A stretch of 64,000 bases of DNA, taken from the NCBI GenBank assembly GCA_015075635.1, contig JABTUA010000003.1, forward strand, positions 186,001-250,000, written 5' to 3'. Both the position numbers and the translations under genes were made by a program. Positions 9,162 to 17,220 of the stretch are shown piece by piece. Numbering within the stretch: position 1 is the first letter of the stretch; every line of letters begins with the position of its first letter. Under the pieces are notes generated by a model. That model was not told the DNA's origin, made no database searches, and saw only the letters and a program-made list of their open reading frames with translations. The stretch is from Polyangiaceae bacterium (GTDB lineage Bacteria; Myxococcota_A; Polyangia; Polyangiales; Polyangiaceae).

Positions 9162-9911
9162 TCAGCGCACGAACAGCATGCCGTGCTTCCAGTTGATGTC
9201 GGCGTTGTAGTCACACACGTTGGACTCGCCGAGGGCCCAGCCGTCCTCGCGCAGGCCAAAGGGCTCGAAGTCCGGGTGGTCGCGCACGAAGTAGACGTCG
9301 GTCTCGTTCGTGTAGCCGAGGTGGGACATCATCGACACGCCGCCGCTGGGCGGGCAGCTGCCGACCACCGTCGCGACCGCTGGCATCGGGTACGGCGTCG
9401 TAGCGTAGGTCTTCAGGAATCCATTCGGGATCTGGCCCACGAAGCCCTTCACCACGCCGTAGCCATCGTCGCGCTGTGCGAGCAAGAGCTCGGAGAACGG
9501 CACGCGGTGCACGCCGATGCCAAGCGAGTAGGGAGTGTTCGGATCGTCCGGCGCGCCGGCCACCATCCCCCAACCGAAGCCGTTGCCCGCGAGCGAGCCG
9601 TCCGCCGAGCGGGCCAGCAGCGTCCAGCCCCCGCCGGCGACGTCCATGTCGCAGCGCACCTGGATGGCGACGCCGTTCGGCGGCACGATGGTGTACACGC
9701 CGCTCTGGGTCACGCCGCTCTTCTTGAGCTCCCAGCAGCTCGGGTAGCTCGCACCGCCGCCCGCGCCGCCGCTCCCGCTGGTGCCGCCGGCGCCCGCGCT
9801 GCCGCCGGCGCCACCGCCCGCCGCGCCGCCGCTGCCCGCGGCGGAGAACTCTTCCCCGGAGCAGCCGAGCGCCAGGAGCAACGGAACGAGCGCGAACGCA
9901 CGCGCGGTCAT
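9162..9911 (-). CDS. Lipoprotein with fibrinogen C-terminal-like domain
   Basis: 249 residues from MTARAF, chosen because it gives a signal peptide with lipobox LALGC and the lipid-anchored Cys at residue 17. Residues ~25-58 are a Gly/Ala/Ser linker. From SYPSCWELKKSG the sequence follows the N-terminal half of the fibrinogen-related fold: a Cys, a SGVYTI segment with following Pro-Gly, then RCDMDVAGGGWTLLAR. That is the classic FReD signature, otherwise best known in animals. The C-terminal half is divergent but keeps cysteine pairs and an NADINWKHGM ending. Such domains usually bind sugars or proteins, so a surface adhesin or lectin role is plausible but inferred. It is followed after 3 bp by the acyltransferase. 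Confidence 0.75.
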   Translation of the reverse strand: MTARAFALVPLLLALGCSGEEFSAAGSGGAAGGGAGGSAGAGGTSGSGGAGGGASYPSCWELKKSGVTQSGVYTIVPPNGVAIQVRCDMDVAGGGWTLLARSADGSLAGNGFGWGMVAGAPDDPNTPYSLGIGVHRVPFSELLLAQRDDGYGVVKGFVGQIPNGFLKTYATTPYPMPAVATVVGSCPPSGGVSMMSHLGYTNETDVYFVRDHPDFEPFGLREDGWALGESNVCDYNADINWKHGMLFVR

Positions 9912-9963
9912 TGTCCCCGAGCGAAGCACTCGCGCGGCGGATCGTCAATCGGGAACTCGGTTC

Positions 9964-10593
9964 TCAGCCGCCAGCGTGGACGACGCGCGCGACGAACTGG
10001 TACTCGCTCCGCGTGATCAGCCGGAAGGGCAGCGAGTGTACGCGAAACGGCCAGGTGAGCTTGTCCACGCTGCCGCCTGCCTTGCGCACCAGCTCGATCC
10101 ACTCGGGTGGCGACAGGTAGTTGCCCGTGACCAGGATGCCCTGCGCGTAGTTGCCGACCAAGTCCATCGCCAGGAGCACGCCGTTCGACCAGGCTCCGAA
10201 GCGAAAGTGGTCTTTGACGATGACCGCGCCGCCGCGCCGCGTGACCCGCAGCGCTTCCCCGAGCACGTCGAGCGGCGAGTCGGCGTGGTGCAGAACGTCG
10301 GAGATGGTGACCGCGTCGAAGCTCGCGTCGTCGAAGGGCAGCCGGTGACCGTCGTACGCCCGGGCGTCGAAGTCCAGGCCAGGCTGGAGCTTGACGTCGA
10401 CGCCGGAGAACCGCTTCACGCCGGCGCGCGCGGCCACGAGCTTGACCAGCGTGCCATCGCCGCAGCCGACGTCGAGCAAAGCGTTCGTGGGTGGCAAGAG
10501 CTCCACGACCTCGGCCGCGATGCGCTCGGCTCGTGGCGCGGACACGGCGTCGAAGTGCCAGCGAAACGGCGAGAGCATTCCGAACGACGGCAT
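9964..10593 (-). CDS. Class I SAM-dependent methyltransferase
   Basis: 209 residues, starting at MPSFGML; a second Met five codons later is also possible. Motif I is LLDVGCGDGTLV (residues ~35-46), followed by an acidic residue after the second strand (GVDVK), motif II-like FDAVTISDVLHHAD and a RGGAVIVKDHF segment. This is the Methyltransf_11 pattern. It starts 14 bp after the stop of the methyltransferase-GT2 fusion, so the pair is one operon and may act on the same glycolipid or polysaccharide. The substrate cannot be read from the sequence. Confidence 0.82.
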   Translation of the reverse strand: MPSFGMLSPFRWHFDAVSAPRAERIAAEVVELLPPTNALLDVGCGDGTLVKLVAARAGVKRFSGVDVKLQPGLDFDARAYDGHRLPFDDASFDAVTISDVLHHADSPLDVLGEALRVTRRGGAVIVKDHFRFGAWSNGVLLAMDLVGNYAQGILVTGNYLSPPEWIELVRKAGGSVDKLTWPFRVHSLPFRLITRSEYQFVARVVHAGG

Positions 10594-10607
10594 GGCGCGT
10601 GGATCTC

Positions 10608-11984
10608 TCAGCGAGCCTGCACGCTGTAGCGGCGTCCCCGGCGGACGCGGTCGCCGTGGCCGATGGCGCCGGCGATGCGAATGAAGGTCCACACCGTGCC
10701 CCTGAGCTTCGCCAGCTTGGAGAAGCCGACCCGCTCGTTGTAGTCGATGGGGAACTCGACCACCTTGTAGTTGGAGCGCGCGGGGAGGATGAGCGTATCG
10801 AGCGGGATTGCGTCGCCTTCGCCGTCGAAGTCGAAGGCGCGCACCATCGACAGGCGGTAACCGCGCATCCCGCTGTGGACGTCGGTGGTCGGAACCCCGT
10901 GGACGAGCTGGGCCGTGGCCGCGAAGAAGCGGTTGGCCATGAAATTCGGGACGGGCATCGCCTTGGGGTAGGTGGACGTGCGGCTGGCGTTCACCAGGTC
11001 CACACCCGACTCCAGCATGGCGCGGATCTTGGGGATCATCTCCGCCGGGTAGGTGAAGTCGCAGTCGAGGTAGATGAGTGCTTCGCTCTCCTTCGCCGCC
11101 TCGTACATCAGCCGCTCCATCGCGGGGCCATGACCGCGGGGCGGAAGCTGGCGCACCACACGAGCGCCTTTGGCGCGCGCGAGCTCCGGGGTCTCGTCGC
11201 TCGAGCTGTCCACGAGTAGGATCTTCGCGTCCGGTGCGTAGCGCCGGATGTCGTCGATCATTCGCTCGACGCTCTCCTTCTCGTTGAGCGTGAGCATGCC
11301 GATGGTCAGCGTGAGCGGGCCCGGCTCGGGCGGGAGCCTCGCCACGATGACGTGCTCCGCGGCGAGGGCCCCCGGCGCGTTCTTGGCGATCAGTCGCTCG
11401 ATCGGACGGAGCACGTGTCCATAGGTGAAACGCCCCGGCATCGTGTGCGTCGCTTTGAGGTCGGCCGCGTGCTGCGGATCGCCGTACCAGCCCAGGCGCA
11501 TCGCCGCGGCGCGAATGATGTACGGGTTCACGTCGACGCGCATCACTTCGAGCCCAGCGGCCTCGATGCGCCGCACGGCGGCGGTCAACGAGTCGTCCGC
11601 CGAGCCGTTCTTGCGGTTCGCGACCGACGCGAGCACGTGCCCGCCGTCTTCCAGGAGCGGAGTGACGCGGCGCAAGAGCGCTTCCGGGTCGCGCACGCGG
11701 TCGAGCGTGCCTTCGAGCACGACGAGGTCGAACCTCTTCCCCTTCACCGGCTCCAACGCGGCGTCCGACTCGAGCTCGGCGAAATGGGCCTCATCCATCA
11801 GGTCCTTCGCACGCGGAAGGGAGTCCTTGATCATCTCCAGGCCCACGGTCCGAGTGCCGCGGCTGCGCGCGCGTTGGCTGCTCTGCCCGACGTCCGTGCC
11901 GATCTCCAGTAGCGTGCGCGGTCGGCCGATATTCTGCTCGATCGCGTAGTTCACTTCCTTGAAGAGGAAGGTCGTTTCTGCCAT
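10608..11984 (-). CDS. Fusion of methyltransferase-like domain and GT2 glycosyltransferase
   Basis: 458 residues from MAETTFLF, chosen because the longer open frame would overlap the divergent PIG-V-like gene. Residues ~20-200 look like a SAM-methyltransferase domain with a degenerate glycine motif (LLEIGTDVGQSSQ) and an FDLVVLEGTLDRVRDP segment. Residues ~224-440 are a DPM1/WcaA-like family 2 glycosyltransferase: TIGMLTLNEKESVERMI at the nucleotide-binding start, the DxD-type LDCDF at 306-310, and DVHSGMRGY at 368-376. Known relatives move sugar from a nucleotide donor to a polyprenyl phosphate or surface glycan. It is co-transcribed with the following methyltransferase and opposes membrane glycosyltransferase genes. 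Confidence 0.82.
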   Translation of the reverse strand: MAETTFLFKEVNYAIEQNIGRPRTLLEIGTDVGQSSQRARSRGTRTVGLEMIKDSLPRAKDLMDEAHFAELESDAALEPVKGKRFDLVVLEGTLDRVRDPEALLRRVTPLLEDGGHVLASVANRKNGSADDSLTAAVRRIEAAGLEVMRVDVNPYIIRAAAMRLGWYGDPQHAADLKATHTMPGRFTYGHVLRPIERLIAKNAPGALAAEHVIVARLPPEPGPLTLTIGMLTLNEKESVERMIDDIRRYAPDAKILLVDSSSDETPELARAKGARVVRQLPPRGHGPAMERLMYEAAKESEALIYLDCDFTYPAEMIPKIRAMLESGVDLVNASRTSTYPKAMPVPNFMANRFFAATAQLVHGVPTTDVHSGMRGYRLSMVRAFDFDGEGDAIPLDTLILPARSNYKVVEFPIDYNERVGFSKLAKLRGTVWTFIRIAGAIGHGDRVRRGRRYSVQAR

Positions 11985-12045
11985 CGCGACGACGCCTATA
12001 GCACCATTCCGACACCGGGTCTTCGTGATGTAGATTCCGTCGGGC

Positions 12046-13350
12046 ATGCCCGGAGAGCCAAGCGTCGCAACGGCCGGCCGGCGAGCGCTCGGCTGGTTGG
12101 AGCACCCGGCGCTTCGCGCCCTGGTCGCGATCGCGCTGCTCGCGACGCATCTCGGTTTGATCGGCGCGGCCGGTCAGCGCTTCAAGCTGCCGTTCAACCG
12201 TGCTCCCGCCGACGCGCCGGCGTTCCAGCCGGCCGACGCGGGCTTCGGCTCCGGCGCGCCGCGCTCCTGGAACCGCATGCTCGTGTCACGCTGGGACTCT
12301 CAGTACTACATCGGCACTGCGATCAGAGGCTACTCGCTGTGCCCACCCGAGGACCTGCGCGGCAAGCCACTCAAGGCGCTGATGGGGCGTTGCGCCTTCC
12401 ACTTCTATCCGGGTTACTCGGTGCTCGGTCTTCCGCTCATCAAGGCGGGGCTGGCCGCCGATCACGCGCTCTTCGCGGTCTCCCTCCTGGCTAGCTTCCT
12501 GCTTTTGTATCTGTGGACTGGTCCCACGCTCAGAGAACGACTGGGCACCGGGCAGACCTACCTGTCCCTCCTGCTCTTCAACGCCTACACCACGGGCTTC
12601 ACCCTGGTCACCGTGCAGACCGAGCCCGTCACGCTGCTCTGCGGCCTGGGCGCGTTCCTGCTCTTCAGCCGAAAGCAGCTGGTGCTTGCCGCGCTGGTGG
12701 CAGGCGCGGCCGGGACGTTCCGAGTCACCGGGAGCACGGTGGGTCTCGCCTTGTGCGTCGGGCTCGTCGGGGTCGCGCTCGCGGGTGGCTCCGAGCCGCC
12801 GTGGCGCCGCTGGCTCAAGTGCGGGCTCATCGGCCTCCTGGCGGGCTGGGGACAGCTCGCGGTGTTTGCGTACTTCTGGCTCCGCTACGCGGACCCGCTC
12901 TTGTACGTCCACTCGCACGCCGAGGCCTTTTCGCACGGCGTCTCCTTGCTCCAGACGGTCTGGCCAGAGCCGCGGACCTTCAATCGCGCCCTCTCGCTCG
13001 GCCCGCGCGAGGGCCTGTTCATGGTCTTCACCGGCTTGTTCCTGGGCCTGGGCCTCGCCGCCACGCTCCGGCGCTTCACCGGGCCCGAGCGCTGGTTCTG
13101 GGTGGGTCTGCTCGTGTTCTCGCTGGGCGTCTCGCTGATGGGCTCGGCCGGTCTGGCTTATGCCGGGATGAACCGCTACACGCTGCTCGCCCTGCCGGTC
13201 TTCTTCTCGATGGCGACAGTGCTCGGCAACAGACCGATCGCGCTCGCGGTCTGGCTGGCGTTCAGCGCCTGGAGCTACTGGCAGGCGGACATGTGCACGT
13301 ACGTGGGAGATCGCGGCTCCGAGCGCCACTGCGGCATCTTCTGGATGTGA
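12046..13350 (+). CDS. PIG-V-like membrane mannosyltransferase
   Basis: 434 residues with about ten hydrophobic helices. The first periplasmic loop holds SRWDSQYYIGTAIRGYS, the W-D-x-x-x-Y/F motif expected for a metal-binding GT-C active site, followed by CAFHFYPGYSVLG, which parallels the AFFPLFP segment of PIG-V proteins. A later TFRVTGS segment also fits. In eukaryotes PIG-V adds mannose to GPI precursors; bacterial members are thought to use polyprenyl-phosphate sugars for envelope glycans. It is transcribed away from the methyltransferase-GT2 gene, whose product could supply a polyprenyl-linked donor. The family call is moderate and the sugar is inferred. Confidence 0.65.
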   Translation: MPGEPSVATAGRRALGWLEHPALRALVAIALLATHLGLIGAAGQRFKLPFNRAPADAPAFQPADAGFGSGAPRSWNRMLVSRWDSQYYIGTAIRGYSLCPPEDLRGKPLKALMGRCAFHFYPGYSVLGLPLIKAGLAADHALFAVSLLASFLLLYLWTGPTLRERLGTGQTYLSLLLFNAYTTGFTLVTVQTEPVTLLCGLGAFLLFSRKQLVLAALVAGAAGTFRVTGSTVGLALCVGLVGVALAGGSEPPWRRWLKCGLIGLLAGWGQLAVFAYFWLRYADPLLYVHSHAEAFSHGVSLLQTVWPEPRTFNRALSLGPREGLFMVFTGLFLGLGLAATLRRFTGPERWFWVGLLVFSLGVSLMGSAGLAYAGMNRYTLLALPVFFSMATVLGNRPIALAVWLAFSAWSYWQADMCTYVGDRGSERHCGIFWM

Positions 13351-13357
13351 CGCTCGC

Positions 13358-15667
13358 TCACCACTTCGTGGTCAGCACCGTGAGCTCGCCCGCGCTGGGC
13401 TTGACCGGGTAGCGCGGCGAGCTTCGGTGCGACACCCAGGAGCCGACGTGCTTCTCCGTACCGGGGCGCGGCCTGATCTCGCTCATCGAGCGGTAGATCA
13501 TCCCTGCCTTCCAGAGAGGCGTCGGCATCTCGAAGGGCATGCCGGTGGCTCGCACGCGCGTCGGCTTGCCGATCAGGGTCCAGCGCCGGGTAGCGGTCAC
13601 CTCCGCGGCGATGTTGAACATCGCCTCGGGGGCGATGGGGCCTTGCGCCAGGAAATACACGCTGAACTGCCCGCCGACGCCGGGCTCCATTCGGGTCCCG
13701 ATCAGGCGCACGCCGTCGCCGACATCGGAGGCGGCGGACCTGTCGAGCTCCTGCTCGAGCTCCTGGCGCAAGCGATCGGCAAGCGCCACGTCCCCCGCAG
13801 CGATGGCAGCGTTGTGCGCGATACGGCGCTGCTCGAAGCTCGAGGGTACGGCAGCCGGCCGCGGGTTCGGCTCCTGTCCGAGGTGGTGCCGAAGCTCCCA
13901 GGTCACGAACGGATCGGGCGTGACCGTGTAGATGGGATCGTGGGCTTGCTTCAGGTACCACTCGAGCTTCGTGGGTTGTCGAGCGGCCAGCGAGAGTCCC
14001 TCGAGCGGGGCCTTGCCGCGCCCGCGATCGGCGATCCAGAAGGGCCCGACCGCCCGCACGGCGTACCCCTGCGCCAGCTTCTCGAGCTCCGTCGCGGTGG
14101 CGAAGCGGGTGTCGAGCACGTAGTACTGCCCGTCGCCGACCTGAGGCCCGCTGGGCACTCCGCCGACGCGAATCGGCCGGCGGAGCGCCCAATCCATGCT
14201 CCACGTGGGCTTCATGCCGTCGTGGAGCGAGACGCTCGTCCCGCTCTCCAGCTGCGGGCGCAGCCACTTGAGCACGCTGATCTTGTCCACGTCCTGGTGG
14301 ATCAGATCGCCTCGCTCGTCGTAGCGGCCTCCGGTCCGGCGCGCCTGCACCAGGCCCGCGACCCCGTCCGGGAACATGGCCGCCGGCACGCACGCGCCGA
14401 TGAGCAGCGCGACGACGGGTGGCCAGACCAATCCCGTGCGCCGGAAGCGCTGCACCAGCCGGCGCAAGAGTGCCTCCATCGTCCAGGTGAACAATCCCAG
14501 CGAGAAGGCCGAGTAGAGCGCGAAGGTCTGGGGCCAGAAGAAATGGATGTCGGCGCCTTGCTTGAACACGACGTACTGCACCACCGCCATGACCAGCATC
14601 GCGAGCGGGAAGATCTCCTGATCCTTGCGCAGGAAGAGCAGGCGAAAGACGAACAGAGGCAACGCCGCCTTGCCGATGAAGATGGCGAGGGGCGTGAAGG
14701 AGCACTCGATCCAGTCCGCTCGCGCGACGAGCACCGCGTCGAGCGACAGGTCGCTGCCCGCCGAGCGATGGATGCCCTGCGTGAGCAGGTTCCCCAGCTG
14801 ACCCGCGCGCTGGAACATCGCGAGGTAGAACAGGATCAGGCCCACCGCGATGGACGCGCCCAGCGCCCACCACTGGGCGAAGCGCCTGCGATCGACCGAC
14901 GGGTACCAGCGCCCGTTGAAGAGGATGCCGCGCGGGAGCCCGAAGGCGAGCACCACGGCTGCGAAGAAGTAGCCCTGCCAGTCGCTGTTCAGCGCGGTGA
15001 GAAAGCCGAACGCGCTGACCACGAGCCAGCGGCGGCGCCAGGTCTTCGTCAGGCGCAGGTAACCCCACGTCGCGCAGAGGGCGCCGAACATGACGGGAAC
15101 TTCGAGGCTGTTGAAGTTGGCGAAGGCCAACGCGATGGGCGTGACCACGAAGCCGAGGCAGGCGACGGCCCCCGCGATCGGCCCCCACAGGTGCCGCCCC
15201 ACGGCGAAGACCAGTGGCACCGACAGCGTGCTGTAGACGACCGCGGGCAGGCGACAGACGAAGTCCTGGTGACCGGCGAGCTTCACCAAGAGCGCGGTGG
15301 TCCAGAAGATCCCCCACGGGTGATTGCAGTAGTAGCTCGCTGGCGTGGGCGCATCGCTCAGGTGCATCGTCACCGGCGCGATGATCTTCCACTTCCACAT
15401 GTTCTCGGCGCCGAGGCCGATCGCCGCGTTGCTCGCCCAGTGCCCGACCGCCACGGGCCCGAACATCTCCCAAGCGGCGACGGCACCGAACCAGAGCGTC
15501 GCCAGCGCGGCGATCAGGCGCGCCACGAGCTCGATGCGCGGGTGAGCCACGGCGGGCGCTTCGCTGGCGCAGGCCGCGCGCGCGCGCCCGAGCCAGCGCC
15601 GCAGCCGGCTCGACTTCGGCGGCACCGGTAGAGCGGGCTCGATCGGGGTGGGCTCGACCTCCATCAT
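13358..15667 (-). CDS. ArnT/PMT_2-like GT39 family membrane glycosyltransferase
   Basis: 769 residues. A short cytoplasmic N-terminus is followed by about a dozen transmembrane helices (residues ~45-440) and a large, presumably periplasmic C-terminal region of ~330 residues. The first loop and second helix show the family pattern: NHPWGIFWTTALLVKLAG, then CRLPAVVYSTLSVPLVFAVG, as in PMT_2/ArnT proteins that move sugars from polyprenyl phosphate to lipid or protein. The C-terminal region has no motif I recognise. It converges on the PIG-V-like gene with 7 bp between stops. Acceptor and donor are unknown. Confidence 0.75.
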   Translation of the reverse strand: MMEVEPTPIEPALPVPPKSSRLRRWLGRARAACASEAPAVAHPRIELVARLIAALATLWFGAVAAWEMFGPVAVGHWASNAAIGLGAENMWKWKIIAPVTMHLSDAPTPASYYCNHPWGIFWTTALLVKLAGHQDFVCRLPAVVYSTLSVPLVFAVGRHLWGPIAGAVACLGFVVTPIALAFANFNSLEVPVMFGALCATWGYLRLTKTWRRRWLVVSAFGFLTALNSDWQGYFFAAVVLAFGLPRGILFNGRWYPSVDRRRFAQWWALGASIAVGLILFYLAMFQRAGQLGNLLTQGIHRSAGSDLSLDAVLVARADWIECSFTPLAIFIGKAALPLFVFRLLFLRKDQEIFPLAMLVMAVVQYVVFKQGADIHFFWPQTFALYSAFSLGLFTWTMEALLRRLVQRFRRTGLVWPPVVALLIGACVPAAMFPDGVAGLVQARRTGGRYDERGDLIHQDVDKISVLKWLRPQLESGTSVSLHDGMKPTWSMDWALRRPIRVGGVPSGPQVGDGQYYVLDTRFATATELEKLAQGYAVRAVGPFWIADRGRGKAPLEGLSLAARQPTKLEWYLKQAHDPIYTVTPDPFVTWELRHHLGQEPNPRPAAVPSSFEQRRIAHNAAIAAGDVALADRLRQELEQELDRSAASDVGDGVRLIGTRMEPGVGGQFSVYFLAQGPIAPEAMFNIAAEVTATRRWTLIGKPTRVRATGMPFEMPTPLWKAGMIYRSMSEIRPRPGTEKHVGSWVSHRSSPRYPVKPSAGELTVLTTKW

Positions 15668-15840
15668 CTTCGGTTCGCCGGAGCGCGCCGGCGAGCGTAC
15701 TACTGGTTGGCCGGAGTTTTCGCGCGGATTCTGTGCGCCCGGGCGACGAAGGCCGGCGCTGTCCCGGGGCGGGCGTCCCGCAGGGATTGCGTCGCCGCCA
15801 CGAGCACGCCCCCGCCGAGCTGGGCTAACCTCGGCGCGCC

Positions 15841-17211
15841 ATGCTGGAGCGGTTGGGCCACGTGCTCTCGGGGTGGGCGCGGCGCTACGTGCCGGATCCG
15901 TTCGTGCTCGCGCTCCTGCTCACGCTGCTGACGTTCGTGGCTGCGCTCGTGTTTACGCGCTTCGACGTCACGGGCGTGCTCTACGCCTGGGTGGACGGGA
16001 AGGGCGGCGGCAAGGGGTTCTGGAACCTGCTCGCGTTCGGCATGCAGATGTGCCTCATCCTGGTGACCGGTCACGCCTTCGCCGCGAGCCCACCCATGCG
16101 CCGGGTGCTCGACCTCGTGGCCGCCGCAGGGCGCACGCCGGCCCGCGCCGTGGTCGTGGTGGCGCTGGGCGCGATGCTGCTCGCCTACTTCAACTGGGGG
16201 CTCGGCCTGATCGGCGGCGCGCTGTTGGCGCGCGAGGTCGGGCAGCGCGCGCGAGAGCGTGGCGTGCTCGTGCACTACCCGCTGCTGGTGGCCGCGGGCT
16301 ACAGCGGCCTGATGGTCTGGCACGGGGGTCTCAGCGGCTCGGCGCCGCTCAAGGTCACCCTGCCCAAGGATCTGAAGGAGATCCTGGGCGACTCCCTGGC
16401 GAGCCAGGTCGCCCCGATGCCACTCGGGCAGACCATCGGATCGTTCGGCAACCTCCTGGGTAACGCCGTCCTCTTGGTGCTCGTGCCGCTCGCGCTCGTG
16501 CGCATGCTGCCCTCGGACCCCAAGGCGCGCGTCGCCGCTCCAGAGCGGGCGCGGGGCGAGCTCGTGGAGAGCCCCACGCCCGAGCCCACGCCCGCGTCGC
16601 GGCTCGAGCGCTCTCGATTGGTCGGGCTCGGGTTCGCCCTGATCGGGCTCGCGACGGGCGTGCTCCTGCTGAAACGGCAGGGCGTCGCCAATCTCGATCC
16701 GAACCTCTTGAACTTCGTGTTCCTGTTTGGTGGCCTGGCGCTGCACGGCTCGGCGCTGTCGTACGCGAACGCGATCGGGGAGGCCGCCGAGGGCTGCGCC
16801 GGCGTCATCCTCCAGTTCCCGTTCTACGCTGGCATCATGGGGATGCTGCAGGGCACGGGGCTCTTGGCGGCAGTTGCGGGCGCCATGGCGCGGGTCGGTC
16901 CCGAGGCGCTGCCCGCCGTGTCGTTCTATTCCGCGGGGCTGGTCAACCTGTTCGTGCCGAGCGGCGGAGGGCAGTGGGCGGTGCAAGGGCCCGTGGTGAT
17001 CGAGGCTGCCGTGAAGTCGGGGGTGAGCCCGGCCCGCATGGTGATGGCCCTCGCTTACGGCGACCAGTGGACGAACATGCTCCAGCCGTTCTGGGCGCTC
17101 CCGCTCCTGGCCATCACGGGGGCGAAGGCTCGCGACATCATCGGCTACACGGCGGTGATCATGCTGGTCGGCCAGGTCGGCTTCTTGCTGGCGCTGTACG
17201 TCGGCTGGTGA
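15841..17211 (+). CDS. atoE: AtoE-type short-chain fatty acid transporter
   Basis: 456 residues with about 11-12 transmembrane helices. The N-terminus LERLGHVLSGWARRYVPDPF and segments such as YFNWGLGLIGGALLARE, MVWHGGLSGSAPL and LFVPSGGGQWAVQGP match the AtoE/ScfA family of short-chain fatty acid carriers, which in E. coli accompanies acetoacetate/butyrate catabolism genes. No ato-like catabolic gene is adjacent here. It is divergent from the ArnT-like gene (173-bp gap with both promoters) and convergent with the kinase-macro gene. The family is secure; the transported acid is inferred. Confidence 0.85.
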   Translation: MLERLGHVLSGWARRYVPDPFVLALLLTLLTFVAALVFTRFDVTGVLYAWVDGKGGGKGFWNLLAFGMQMCLILVTGHAFAASPPMRRVLDLVAAAGRTPARAVVVVALGAMLLAYFNWGLGLIGGALLAREVGQRARERGVLVHYPLLVAAGYSGLMVWHGGLSGSAPLKVTLPKDLKEILGDSLASQVAPMPLGQTIGSFGNLLGNAVLLVLVPLALVRMLPSDPKARVAAPERARGELVESPTPEPTPASRLERSRLVGLGFALIGLATGVLLLKRQGVANLDPNLLNFVFLFGGLALHGSALSYANAIGEAAEGCAGVILQFPFYAGIMGMLQGTGLLAAVAGAMARVGPEALPAVSFYSAGLVNLFVPSGGGQWAVQGPVVIEAAVKSGVSPARMVMALAYGDQWTNMLQPFWALPLLAITGAKARDIIGYTAVIMLVGQVGFLLALYVGW

Positions 17212-17220
17212 CGCTCGCGC

